From contig NZ_QDKM01000002.1 in NCBI RefSeq assembly GCF_003076755.1, forward strand, positions 124,001 to 188,000: DNA of 64,000 nucleotides, in the 5' to 3' direction. Source of the stretch: Pararhodobacter oceanensis (GTDB taxonomy: Bacteria; Pseudomonadota; Alphaproteobacteria; Rhodobacterales; Rhodobacteraceae). Numbering within the stretch: position 1 is the stretch's first letter; every line of letters starts with the position of its first letter. The translations under genes were made by a program, and so were the position numbers. Below are positions 16,247 through 25,038 of this stretch, piece by piece. The notes beneath the pieces are model-generated. The model had not been told where the DNA came from. It did no database searches and saw only the letters and a program-made list of their open reading frames with translations.

Positions 16247-16351
16247 GCGCGGGGTCGGCAGGGGGCGCGGAACTGCGGGCCGTGTCGCTATGCTTTCCTT
16301 GCGCGGGGGGATCGTGTAGCTTTGGGTCTGGAAAAGCATAGTGTTCGGGAC

Positions 16352-16906
16352 ATGGGCGACACGCATTACCTTTTGATCCAGCAGATCGCCGGTGGCGATA
16401 AACAGGCGCTTGCGGCGCTCTACCGGGAGTTCGAGCGTCCGGTTTACAGATTTATTGTCTCGCGATTGAACGATCCGCATGAGGCGGCCGACATACTCCA
16501 CGACGTCTTTATGGACATCTGGCGGGTGGCCGCCAGTTTCGAGGGGAGAAGCCAAGTGCGGACATGGATTTTCGGCATAGCCTATCGCAAGGTGATCGAC
16601 GTGCATCGCAAGCGCGGGCGGATGTTTGTCACCGATGACATCCCCGAGACCGGCGATGTGCAGGACGCCGCCGATGCGGGCTATGCGGCGCAGCAGGAGG
16701 CCGAGCATCTGCGGGTCTGTGTTGCCGAGCTTTCGGATGATCACCGGGTGGCGATCTCGCTGGCGTTCTATGAGGATATGACCTGCGCGCAGATTTCCGA
16801 GATCGCGGGCGTGCCCGAGGGCACGATCAAATCGCGGCTGCATCACGCGAAGAAACTGCTCATGCATTGTCTTTCGGGCCGGATTGGCGGGAGGGCAGTG
16901 GCATGA
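16352..16906 (+). CDS. ECF-type RNA polymerase sigma factor
   Basis: A 184-residue sigma-70 family factor with region 2 (about residues 10-85, including DPHEAADILHDVFMDIWR and RTWIFGIAYRKVID) and region 4 (about 120-175, with the helix-turn-helix TCAQISEIAGVPEGTIKSRL). Region 3 is absent, as in ECF factors. I prefer ATG 16352. A TTG at 16322 would add ten residues. It overlaps the next gene (ATGA at 16903), a membrane-bound protein that is almost certainly its anti-sigma factor. Target promoters are unknown. Confidence 0.92.
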   Translation: MGDTHYLLIQQIAGGDKQALAALYREFERPVYRFIVSRLNDPHEAADILHDVFMDIWRVAASFEGRSQVRTWIFGIAYRKVIDVHRKRGRMFVTDDIPETGDVQDAADAGYAAQQEAEHLRVCVAELSDDHRVAISLAFYEDMTCAQISEIAGVPEGTIKSRLHHAKKLLMHCLSGRIGGRAVA

Positions 16907-17529
16907 CGCGCACCTCTGACCAGATCGCATTGGACCTGCCGTTTTACATCAATAACACCCTGCCCGAGGCCGAGCGTGCCGAGGTCGAGGCGCTGCTGGC
17001 CGAGGATGATTTGCTGCGCGCCGAGCATGACGCGCTTTCGGTGATCCGCGGGCAGATGCAGGGCGAGGAGAGCCGCAGCCCCGGCGAGTTTGGCCTTGCG
17101 CGGTTGCTGCGCGATGTCGGGCGTGAAGATGAGGCCTCGGTCGGCGCGCCGGAGGCGATCGCGGCGCCGGTGCCGGCCAATGCGCAGGCGGCGCCGCGTC
17201 GGACATGGGTCTGGCAATTGGCCGCGGCCGTTGCGGTGATCGGCTTTCTGGCGCAGAGCCTGTGGCTGCAGGGGCCGGAGCCCGAGGCTGGCTATTCGCT
17301 GGCGGGCGCGGGCGAGAGCGCGGAGCTGCGGGTCAGCTTTATGCCCGGGGCCACGGAGGCGCAGATTCGCGGGCTGTTGCTGGGGCTGGGTGTCGAGATT
17401 ACCGCCGGCCCCTCGGCGCTGGGCCTCTACGGGCTGCAGGCGCAAGAGGGCGGCGATCTGCAAGCGGCGCTGGCGGGGCTGCGCGCGGCGGTGAGCATCG
17501 TGGAGAGCGTGGAGCATGTGGAAGAGTAA
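16903..17529 (+). CDS. Membrane-spanning anti-sigma factor with subtilisin-propeptide-like periplasmic domain
   Basis: A 208-residue protein starting at ATG 16903 after GGGAGGG. Residues 1-70 form a short helical cytoplasmic region (anti-sigma-like, without a zinc-binding Cys motif), residues 102-122 a TM helix and residues 123-208 a periplasmic domain. The periplasmic part (RVSFMPGATEAQIRGLL, then GPSALGLYGLQ, then LAGLRAAVSIVESVEHVE) has the beta-alpha-beta-beta-alpha-beta spacing of I9/fervidolysin-type subtilisin propeptides. The next gene, overlapping by 14 bases, is a subtilase. I infer that the domain binds or is cut by that protease. Function as anti-sigma rests on operon position and topology. 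Confidence 0.8.
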   Translation: MTRTSDQIALDLPFYINNTLPEAERAEVEALLAEDDLLRAEHDALSVIRGQMQGEESRSPGEFGLARLLRDVGREDEASVGAPEAIAAPVPANAQAAPRRTWVWQLAAAVAVIGFLAQSLWLQGPEPEAGYSLAGAGESAELRVSFMPGATEAQIRGLLLGLGVEITAGPSALGLYGLQAQEGGDLQAALAGLRAAVSIVESVEHVEE

Positions 17530-18937
17530 CGGCGTTCGGGCCGCGGTGCTATTGGCCGGTCTGGTAATCTGGGGTGGTGTGTCGGGCGGCTTCTGGGGCG
17601 GGGCTGTGGCCTTTGCGCAGGGCATTGATCAATCCACCGCAGAGACTGGCGCGACCGATACTGCGGGCGAGAGCACGCCGGGAGGCTCCATCGAGGCCGA
17701 ATACGGCGCTGGCGATTATGGACCCGGGGAGTATGGACCGGGCGACTATGGACCCGGGGGCTATGGCGAGGGCGACTATGGCCAATATCCCGGCACGCCC
17801 TCCTTTATGGAGGCCGATTGCGCGGGCTGTGGCGAGATCAGTGATGCGCCGCGCCCGACGGGGCGGGTGTTGCGCGGGGCGGGGGCGTTATACGAGCATA
17901 TCGTCGTTGGACCGCAGGGGCAGGCCGATGCGGTGCGGCAGGCGATTGAAGAGGTTGGCGGCGCGGTGGTGCGCACGCGCGCTTTAGCCGCGCTTTCGCA
18001 GGTTTCGCAGATCGCCACCTTTCCCAACCGCGCGGCCTTCGAGCGGGCGCAGGCGCTGATTGCCGAACGCGCACCTGACTCGGCGCTGGCGCTGCATCAT
18101 CTGTATTATTTCGCCCAGTCGGGGCGCGCGCCACGGCTCTATGCGCCGGGTCTGATCGGCGATCCGGCGCCGGGGCATTGTCGCCTGCCGCGGGCGGTCT
18201 CGATCGGGATGATCGACGGGCCGGTGAACGTCGAGCATCCGGCGCTGCAGGGCGCTTCGGTGACTTATGAGACGGTGGTCGAGGGGCACCGTGTGCCGAG
18301 CGCCAACCACGGCACGGCGGTGGCGGCGCTACTGGTCGGCGAGGATGCGAGCGGGGCGCTGGCGGGCTTTGCGCGCGGCGCGCGGCTGCATGCGGTCTCG
18401 GTGTTCGGCAATAGCGATGCCGGTGAGGAGGCCAGTGTCGAGCGGATTGTGCTGGCGCTGGACCGGCTGGCGGGGCGCGGGGTGCGGCTGATCAATATGT
18501 CGATCTCGGGACCGGAAAATCCGGCGATGGCGCAGGCGCTGGCGGCGGTGGCAGGGCGCGGCGTGGTGCTGGTGGCCTCTTCGGGTAATGACCGGCGGCC
18601 CTTGGTGGCATGGCCCGCGGCTTCGGAACATGTGATCGCAGTGACCGCGATTGATGCAGCGCGGCGGCGGTTTTTCCGCGCCAACACCGGCGCCGAGATC
18701 GAATTTGCCGCGCCCGGGGTCGATGTCTATGCGGCGCGGGCACGGGGGGGCGGCTATGTCAGCGGCACGTCTTTCGCGACGCCGATTGTGACCGCGATTG
18801 CGGCGCGGCATATGGCGCGGGGCGCGGGCTCGGCGCAGGCGGTGCGGGCAAGATTGCGCGCGGCGGTGGAGACACTGGGCGCGGGCCAGCGCAACACCGA
18901 GTTCGGCTGGGGGCTGGTGCACGCGGGCGGCTGTTAA
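17516..18937 (+). CDS. Secreted S8 (subtilisin-like) serine protease linked to an ECF/anti-sigma pair
   Basis: A 473-residue protein with a signal peptide or signal anchor (about 8-34), a Tyr/Gly/Pro five-residue repeat linker (about 63-92), a CAGC pair (C102, C105), its own propeptide-like segment (about 124-200) and a subtilase domain (about 225-473). The catalytic set is complete: D234 (IGMIDGP), H265 (NHGTAVAA), oxyanion N358 (SSGNDRR) and S419 (GTSFATPIV). It starts inside the end of the anti-sigma gene, so all three genes are one operon. Its role as the protease that relieves anti-sigma inhibition is inference. Confidence 0.9.
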   Translation: MWKSNGVRAAVLLAGLVIWGGVSGGFWGGAVAFAQGIDQSTAETGATDTAGESTPGGSIEAEYGAGDYGPGEYGPGDYGPGGYGEGDYGQYPGTPSFMEADCAGCGEISDAPRPTGRVLRGAGALYEHIVVGPQGQADAVRQAIEEVGGAVVRTRALAALSQVSQIATFPNRAAFERAQALIAERAPDSALALHHLYYFAQSGRAPRLYAPGLIGDPAPGHCRLPRAVSIGMIDGPVNVEHPALQGASVTYETVVEGHRVPSANHGTAVAALLVGEDASGALAGFARGARLHAVSVFGNSDAGEEASVERIVLALDRLAGRGVRLINMSISGPENPAMAQALAAVAGRGVVLVASSGNDRRPLVAWPAASEHVIAVTAIDAARRRFFRANTGAEIEFAAPGVDVYAARARGGGYVSGTSFATPIVTAIAARHMARGAGSAQAVRARLRAAVETLGAGQRNTEFGWGLVHAGGC

Positions 18938-19149
18938 CCAATTTCGCGATGGGGATGGGGCAGGGCTGCGGTGTGGCCCTGTTTGCGCGTGTTTGGGGTG
19001 CGGCGGGAGGTTTTTGAACCCTTTGTGGTGCTGCGGCGACCTATGGGGAGCGGGCCGATATCCGTGTTGATCCGCAAGCGCCGCCCTGTGCGGTCCCCCC
19101 TGAACGCATGGATCATCGGTGTCTGGCGTCGTTCTTGTCCCAAAACTTG

Positions 19150-19180
19150 ACCCCGGAGGCGGCTTCGGGGTTCTTTTTTT
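19150..19180 (+). terminator. Rho-independent terminator
   Basis: ACCCCGGAGGC and GGCTTCGGGGT form an imperfect 11-bp stem (one G-U pair, one mismatch) followed directly by TTCTTTTTTT. It is the best terminator in the window and probably ends the ECF/anti-sigma/protease transcript or a small RNA in its 3' region. Confidence 0.75.
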
Positions 19181-19379
19181 CGCAAAAGAATCGTTTGGTT
19201 GCAGGTGGTTGGCGGATAATTGCGAGATCTTTCAACTATCTTTGAACCATTCCCGAGGCCGCGCGACCTATCACTACATCGCTGACGCATACGCTCAACG
19301 TCGCGCGGTGATTGATCGAAGACCTTTACCGCCCCAATGTTCATCGGGGGCAATGACCAAACCTTTTTCACTACATAGA

Positions 19380-19407
19380 CGCCCCGTGGTGCTCTGGCCA
19401 CGGGGCG
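19380..19407. terminator. 10-bp GC hairpin, possible bidirectional terminator
   Basis: CGCCCCGTGG (19380-19389) and CCACGGGGCG (19398-19407) are exact inverted repeats around eight bases. AT-rich sequence follows on the plus side (TAATTTATT). No uninterrupted U-run on either strand. Confidence 0.45.
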
Positions 19408-19686
19408 TAATTTATTGGGCGGGTCTGGTGTGTTGCGGGCGAAATCAACCGCGGCTGGCTAGACGGGAAAAGAACGCGGGCGGGGCTGCGCGCGGGGCGG
19501 GCGGCACATCTGCGGTGTGCCGGGGCGGAATGCGGGGCTGCTGTTCGCGATAATCGCGCGCCTGCGCGTATTTGTTCCGCGATCCCTCTGGCCGCGGCAC
19601 TCTGGGCCGTTGAATGCGCGGCGCCTTTCCCGTAGCGTCCGCGCAAACTAAACGCACGTTTTACGGCAAATCTCTCGGAGGGTTCC

Positions 19687-20973
19687 ATGACCAATACGCT
19701 CGGCTTCGACACGCTGCAAATTCACGCAGGCGCACGCCCCGATCCGGCCACCGGCGCGCGGCAGATACCGATTTACCAGACCACATCCTATGTGTTTCGC
19801 GATGCCGATCATGCGGCGGCTTTGTTCAACCTGCAGGAAGTCGGCTATATCTATTCGCGGCTGACCAACCCGACGGTCTCGGCATTGGCCGAGCGTGTTG
19901 CGGCGCTTGAGGGCGGTGTCGGCGCGGTTTGCTGCTCGTCAGGCCATGCAGCGCAGATCATGGCGCTGTTCCCGCTGATGGCGCCGGGCTGCAATATCGT
20001 CGCGTCGGGGCGGCTGTATGGTGGCACGGTCACCCAGTTCAGCCAGACCTTCAAGCGCTTTGGCTGGTCGACGCATTTCGTCGATACCGATGATCTGGCC
20101 GCGGTCGAGGCGGCGATTGACGCCGATACCCGCGCGATTTTCGTCGAGACCATCGCCAATCCGGGCGGTTATGTCACCGATATCCCGGCGATGGCCGAGA
20201 TTGCCAACCGCCACGGCATCCCCTTGATCGTCGATAACACCACCGCCACGCCTTACCTGTGCCGCCCGATCGAGCTGGGCGCGACGCTGGTGGTGCATTC
20301 GATGACCAAATATATGACCGGCAACGGCACGGTGATGGGCGGCGTTGTCGTCGATTCGGGCAATTTCGACTGGTCGCAGAACGATAAATTCCCCTCGCTG
20401 AGCCAGCCGGAGCCGGCCTATCACGGGCTCAAGTTCCACGAGACCTTTGGCGCCTTGGCCTTCACCTTCCACGGCATTGCCATAGGGCTGCGCGATCTGG
20501 GGATGACCCTGAACGCACAGGCGGCGCATTACACGCTGATGGGGATCGAGACCCTGAGCCTGCGCATGGAGCGCCATATCGCCAATGCCGAGAAGGTCGC
20601 CAAATGGCTGGAGGCTGATCCGCGTGTCGAGGCGGTCACCTATGCCGGATTGGACAGCTCGCCCTATAAAGAGCGTGCCGGTAAGATCGTGCCCAAGGGC
20701 GCGGGCGCCTTGTTCACCGTGACCCTGAAGGGCGGCTATGATGCCTGTGTGAAACTGGTCGATTCGCTGGAGCTGTTCAGCCATGTGGCCAATCTGGGGG
20801 ATACCCGCAGCCTGATCATCCATCCGGCCAGCACCACCCACCGGCAGTTGACCGCAGAGCAGTTGGAAGCCGCGAATGCCGCGCCGAATGTGGTGCGCCT
20901 GTCGATCGGCACCGAAGAGGCGGCGGATATCATTGCCGATCTGGACCAAGGGCTGGCGAAAGCGACCGCTTAA
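19687..20973 (+). CDS. metY: O-acetylhomoserine aminocarboxypropyltransferase (sulfhydrylase)
   Basis: A 428-residue PLP enzyme of the Cys/Met-metabolism family that makes homocysteine (or methionine) from O-acetylhomoserine and sulfide (or methanethiol). The PLP lysine is K208 in HSMTKYMTGNG. The N-terminus FDTLQIHAG and the length of about 430 residues are typical of MetY rather than of the shorter MetB/MetC/MetZ enzymes. ATG 19687 follows GGAGGG. A strong terminator lies 25 bases after the stop. metF and metR lie 4-5 kb further on. Confidence 0.92.
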   Translation: MTNTLGFDTLQIHAGARPDPATGARQIPIYQTTSYVFRDADHAAALFNLQEVGYIYSRLTNPTVSALAERVAALEGGVGAVCCSSGHAAQIMALFPLMAPGCNIVASGRLYGGTVTQFSQTFKRFGWSTHFVDTDDLAAVEAAIDADTRAIFVETIANPGGYVTDIPAMAEIANRHGIPLIVDNTTATPYLCRPIELGATLVVHSMTKYMTGNGTVMGGVVVDSGNFDWSQNDKFPSLSQPEPAYHGLKFHETFGALAFTFHGIAIGLRDLGMTLNAQAAHYTLMGIETLSLRMERHIANAEKVAKWLEADPRVEAVTYAGLDSSPYKERAGKIVPKGAGALFTVTLKGGYDACVKLVDSLELFSHVANLGDTRSLIIHPASTTHRQLTAEQLEAANAAPNVVRLSIGTEEAADIIADLDQGLAKATA

Positions 20974-20997
20974 CCCTTATTTCTTCACAATAATGTG

Positions 20998-21030
20998 GCC
21001 CGGCAGCATCACTGCCGGGCTTTTCGTTTT
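20998..21030 (+). terminator. Rho-independent terminator after the sulfhydrylase gene
   Basis: GCCCGGCAG and CTGCCGGGC form a perfect 9-bp stem with the loop CATCA, followed by TTTTCGTTTT. Confidence 0.9.
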
Positions 21031-21113
21031 CATCGGCGGATTCCTGCTATAGAAGGACAAATGCTCGAGTCGATGACTCGGCGCGCCCCTAATGCCTGTG
21101 GTAAACGCGCGGA

Positions 21114-24100
21114 ATGAAACCGAATTTTGCCCTCAAGCTGTCGAATGACGGCATCGAGCTGTTGCACCGCGACCCAAGTGGCTGGTTGTCACTGGGCGCG
21201 GTGAGCTTTGAAACCGATGATGTCGAGGCCGGCTGCGCCCGTCTTCTGGAGCACGCCAAGGCGTTGGCCCCGGACGGGGTGCGCACCAAGCTGGTGCTGC
21301 CCAACAGCCAGCTGCGCTATGCGACGGTGCTGGCGCCCGGCCCGACCGATGAGGCGCGGCGCTATCAGATCGAGGCCGAGATCGAGGCGTTGACCCCCTA
21401 TGCGATCGACGAGGTGGTCTATGACTGGTCGGTGGAGGATGATCACGCGTTGATCGTGATCTGCGCCAAGGAAACTTTGGAGGAGGCCGAAGGGTTCTGC
21501 GAGGCCAGCGGGTTCAATCCGGTGTCTTTCGTTGCCGCGCCCGAGGCCGGTGAGTTCATGGGCGAGCCGAACCTTGGTCTGACGACGGTGGCGCCGGCCT
21601 ATCTGCGCGCCGGTGAGACGGTGCAATTCGACGCCGAACCGGTGGTGGTGAGCGGCGTGGCGGCTTGGCCGGAGGTGGCTGCGGCGGCGAAGGCGGAGAA
21701 GGTGGCGCCGGAGAGTGGCAAGCCCGCGAATGCCAAGCCTGAGGGCGCCAAAGCGGACACCGCGAAGGCTGGGGCTGTAGGAGCTGCCAAGGCAGATGCC
21801 GGGGCTTCGGCGAAATCTGGGGCGGCGGGGAAGGCGGCGCTCAAGGATGGGCCGCGCGGTGCGACAGCGGGCAATGCGCCTGCCGCCGGGGCTGCCGCGA
21901 CCGCGGCGGGCAAAGCCGCGATGGGCCGCGCCGCAATCCCGCCTGCAATTCCGCCCGCGCGGGCGAAAGTCACCGCGCAGCCGCGTCCGATTGAACCCAC
22001 GCGCAAGCCCGACCCGCTGGGAGCGCCTGCCGAGCCGCGCTCGAAAGTCGGCGATCTGGTGCGCCGCATGGGCACCCGTTTGCGCCGTGAACAGGCGCAG
22101 GCCGCGGCGGTTGCGCCCGAGGCGTTGGATAAGACGCCGAGCGGGGGGGCTGGTGCGGCTTCGACTGCGGGTGCGGCTGGGGCCTCTGCGGCGCCGGTTG
22201 CTCCGAGCGCGAAACCCGCGGCATCGCCGCTGACCGGCAAAGCCGCTGCTGACGGCAAGGCTCCGGCGAAACCCGAGGCCGTGGTGCGGCCGGTGAGCGG
22301 ATCGGGCAAGGCACCCGTGTCGCCGCCAGTGACGCCGCCGGTCAAAGCGCCCGCGAAACCGCCGCAGGGGGGCGACGCATCGGGCGATGCACCGAAAACG
22401 GATGCGCCGAAAACCGGCACGCCGAAATCTGACGCTCTGAAAGCCGCGACCGCGCCCGCTGTGGCCAAAGGGGGCGAGGCGGTGACGCCGCCGATCTCCT
22501 TTGCCTCGTCGCGCCGCCGCGCCGCGCCGGTGGTGGCGGCCAGCAATGACGCGCCCGCCAAGGGCGAGACGCCGGGCGGCCGATTGGCGGTGATGGCCGC
22601 AAGCACCGCCGCCGCCGAGCCCGGTTTCGTCGCGCGGGTGAGCGGCAAGGTCAAAGCCAGCGCCAGCCAGACGATTGCCCGCGCGCAGGCCCTGCGCGAG
22701 ACCCGCGCGGCCAGCAAAGCCGCCGCCAAAGCCGCTGCGGCAGAGGCGGCGAAAACCGCGGCCCTGCAGGCGCCGGTAGCTGCGCCGACCGCCACTCCGA
22801 CCAAATCGTCGACAGAGACACCGAAACCCGCGACCACGAGTGCTGCGAAATCCGCACCACTGGCGGGGGCTGGTGCGGGTCTTGGATCGGGGCTTGGGGC
22901 TGGGCTTGGCGCATCGGCAGCGGCGAAAACATCCGCTGCCAAGCCTTTAACCGGGGCCAATTCGGGCGCTCCGGCGACAGGCGCACCGGGCGCACTGGGC
23001 GGCGAGCGTGAGAAAACCGAAGCCGAGGCGATGACGATTTTCGGCGCCCGCGGCAATGTGCAGCCCGAGCGGAGCATCGGCGCGCGCGGCTTGATGGCCG
23101 GGGGCGGGGTGCTGCTTTTGGGCGTCGCGGCGGCGGTCTGGTTCACCTATTTCAACGCCGGCAGTGAGACGGCGGAACTGGCGCAACTGGACCCGGCGAC
23201 CTCGGGCAGCCTGTCGGAAATCGCCGCGCCCGAAGACATCGAACCGATCACCCAAGGGCTGGCGGCAACGGGCGCGGATAGCACCCCCGCGATTGACGCC
23301 CCGCTGGGCGCCCCCGCCGAGGATGCCGCCGATACCACTGCTGCGGCGACGGTGGACGAGAGCCCTGCAGCAGAGGCGACGCAGAGCGCGGATGCGGGGG
23401 CGGAGGCGCCGCTGTCGGCTGATCCCGACAGCCTGCTCGAATCGCTGGTGCAGGAGGCGTTGAACGAAGCGCTGCCCGCCGAAACCCTTGAGCGCGCCGA
23501 ACAGGTGACCGGTGCGGCCACGCCGGTTGAGGCTCCGGCGGAGGCGGCAAGCGAGCTGGCCGCGGCGACGCAGCCCAGCGATCCGCAAACCGGCGCGACC
23601 GAGCAGAGCGGCGCGGCTGCGCCGGAGCAGATCGAGGATTCGCCGCAACTGGCCACCGCGACCAGCACGGCGACGCGGCGGATGTCCTTGCCGGCGGGTT
23701 TCGACACCCCGGCACTGGAGGAATCCGCGTTCAGAACCCCGCCGCCACCACCGCCCTTTGGCACGGAATTCACCTTTGATGCCAATGGGTTGGTCGAAGC
23801 CACGCCCGAGGGTGCGCTGACCCCCTCAGGGGTGACGGTCTACGCGCGGCGTCCCGATGTGGCGCCGGTGGTGCGGCCTGAGGGCCTTGCGCCCGAGGCG
23901 GCGGTGGCGGCGGCCGTGGCAGAGGTGGTGTCCGAGGTTGCCGCCGAGGACGCGGCGACCGCGGCGGGGGGCGAGACGATCTCGGAGCCGGTGACATTGG
24001 TGCCCGATGACACGCCGCGCGCGGATCCGGCGCTGGCCGATGCGCGCCCGCAGCCACGCTCGGAGCGGGTGCGGTTGATCGGTGAGGAACTGGCGCCTGC

Positions 24101-24752
24101 GGATACGCCTGACCCTACGCCTGATCCTGCGGACAGCGGGGCGGCGCAACAGGATGCGGCGTTGTCACCTGAATTGGCACCTGAGGGCCCTGCCGCGGAT
24201 GCGGCGCTGGCGTCTTTGGTTGACCCTGCGGTTGTCGCCGCCGATGCCCCTCCTCCCGGAGGGGTTTCGCTTGCGGCGCTGCGGCCACAGAACCGGCCCG
24301 GCGATCTGGTGCCGGCGGCGCTTTTGCCTGACCCCGCGCTGGATACTTCGGAGGCGACGCCGGAAGCGGTGGCGGTCTCGCGCGTGCCCTCGTCGCGGCC
24401 TGATGACATTGCCGAGCGTGCGCAGGCGGCTTTGGCGGCGGCGCAGGCGACGGCAGAGGCGGAGCGTAGCGCGGCGGCGGCACGGGCGGCAGCGCAGCCC
24501 GAGATCCCCAGTTCCGCCTCGGTGGCGCGGCAGGCGACGGAATCCGATGCGATCAACCTCGGGGAGGTGAATTTGATCGGGGTCTTCGGCACCGAGAGCG
24601 CGCGGCGGGCCTTGGTGCGCCTGTCGAGCGGGCGGGTCGTGCGGGTGAGCGTTGGCGACCGGCTGGATGGCGGGCAGGTGACGGCGATTGGCGAGAACGA
24701 GCTGCTCTATACGCGGCGCGGGCGCAACCAGCGGCTGGAGATCGGCGGCTGA
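21114..24752 (+). CDS. 1212-residue single-pass membrane protein with PilM/GspL-like N-terminus and PilP/GspC-like C-terminus
   Basis: Residues 1-155 are ordinary globular sequence (ALKLSNDGIELLHRDPSGW, later YQIEAEIEALTPYAIDEVVYDW) and resemble the actin-like cytoplasmic domain of PilM/GspL proteins. Residues about 170-640 are an Ala/Pro/Lys-rich low-complexity linker. A TM helix follows at about 658-682 (LMAGGGVLLLGVAAAVW). The periplasmic part is acidic and Ala-rich, and the last 70 residues (LIGVFGTESARRALVRL, then VGDRL, then LLYTRRGRNQRLEI) resemble PilP/GspC homology-region domains. The linker can attract false IF-2 or Ala-rich hits. It is monocistronic between a terminator and an element copy. 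Function unknown. The composite architecture is my inference. Confidence 0.75.
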   Translation: MKPNFALKLSNDGIELLHRDPSGWLSLGAVSFETDDVEAGCARLLEHAKALAPDGVRTKLVLPNSQLRYATVLAPGPTDEARRYQIEAEIEALTPYAIDEVVYDWSVEDDHALIVICAKETLEEAEGFCEASGFNPVSFVAAPEAGEFMGEPNLGLTTVAPAYLRAGETVQFDAEPVVVSGVAAWPEVAAAAKAEKVAPESGKPANAKPEGAKADTAKAGAVGAAKADAGASAKSGAAGKAALKDGPRGATAGNAPAAGAAATAAGKAAMGRAAIPPAIPPARAKVTAQPRPIEPTRKPDPLGAPAEPRSKVGDLVRRMGTRLRREQAQAAAVAPEALDKTPSGGAGAASTAGAAGASAAPVAPSAKPAASPLTGKAAADGKAPAKPEAVVRPVSGSGKAPVSPPVTPPVKAPAKPPQGGDASGDAPKTDAPKTGTPKSDALKAATAPAVAKGGEAVTPPISFASSRRRAAPVVAASNDAPAKGETPGGRLAVMAASTAAAEPGFVARVSGKVKASASQTIARAQALRETRAASKAAAKAAAAEAAKTAALQAPVAAPTATPTKSSTETPKPATTSAAKSAPLAGAGAGLGSGLGAGLGASAAAKTSAAKPLTGANSGAPATGAPGALGGEREKTEAEAMTIFGARGNVQPERSIGARGLMAGGGVLLLGVAAAVWFTYFNAGSETAELAQLDPATSGSLSEIAAPEDIEPITQGLAATGADSTPAIDAPLGAPAEDAADTTAAATVDESPAAEATQSADAGAEAPLSADPDSLLESLVQEALNEALPAETLERAEQVTGAATPVEAPAEAASELAAATQPSDPQTGATEQSGAAAPEQIEDSPQLATATSTATRRMSLPAGFDTPALEESAFRTPPPPPPFGTEFTFDANGLVEATPEGALTPSGVTVYARRPDVAPVVRPEGLAPEAAVAAAVAEVVSEVAAEDAATAAGGETISEPVTLVPDDTPRADPALADARPQPRSERVRLIGEELAPADTPDPTPDPADSGAAQQDAALSPELAPEGPAADAALASLVDPAVVAADAPPPGGVSLAALRPQNRPGDLVPAALLPDPALDTSEATPEAVAVSRVPSSRPDDIAERAQAALAAAQATAEAERSAAAARAAAQPEIPSSASVARQATESDAINLGEVNLIGVFGTESARRALVRLSSGRVVRVSVGDRLDGGQVTAIGENELLYTRRGRNQRLEIGG

Positions 24753-24860
24753 GTAGGCGGGGCTGGTCAGTGAGAATGAGGTGAACGCGCGCCCGGGATG
24801 GTGCGCGTTTTGCGTTCCGCGGCTGCCGTATTAACCTTTTGGCCCGTGGGAACCACGGGC

Positions 24861-24982
24861 CGCGCCCGATCCTCCCCCCGGGAGGGCGCATTGGCGATGA
24901 CCTGAGATGCGTGAGCGTCTTGGGTGCTTTTGAGCGCAGGCATTGTGGTAAGGTTTCGGGCGCCCACCCAGGGTCGGGCGCG
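24861..24982 (+). repeat. MITE-like element family M, copy 3
   Basis: A 122-bp unit bounded by CGCGCCCGATCCT (24861-24873, one mismatch) and AGGGTCGGGCGCG (24970-24982), preceded by GCCCGTGG/CCACGGGC. It fills the gap between the 1212-residue gene and metF, which converge here. Confidence 0.8.
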
Positions 24983-25038
24983 TCCCTTATCGCTCTGTTA
25001 CGGTGCGTGCGGAGCACACACCCTACGGGCGCCGGTCT

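Larger units (their letters stand above)
18938..19686. other. 749-bp gap without a well-supported gene
   Basis: Between the subtilase and the sulfhydrylase gene. It holds a rho-independent terminator (19150-19180) about 210 bases after the protease stop, a second strong hairpin (19380-19407), and a weak minus-strand 70-codon frame (19445-19657, GTG start, Arg/Pro-rich) whose end lies 37 bases before that hairpin. I cannot assign coding function to any of the frames here. The promoter of the sulfhydrylase gene must lie near its 3' end. Confidence 0.5.

Noticed and set aside
16269-16310. Autoregulatory ECF promoter (GGAACT) upstream of the sigma gene
   Set aside because: The -35-like GGAACT is present at 16269, but no matching -10 element lies at 16-17 bases.
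19445-19657. 70-codon minus-strand gene before a hairpin
   Set aside because: Weak GTG start, Arg/Pro-rich product and overlapping alternative frames; kept only as a note in the gap description.
19600-19686. SAM-II type riboswitch before the sulfhydrylase gene
   Set aside because: Expected in alphaproteobacterial met genes, but I could not find the conserved pseudoknot segments; a covariance-model search would settle it.
21599-23146. 515-codon minus-strand frame inside the 1212-residue gene
   Set aside because: Ala/Gly/Pro-rich translation of the complement of a low-complexity linker, no ribosome site or domain.
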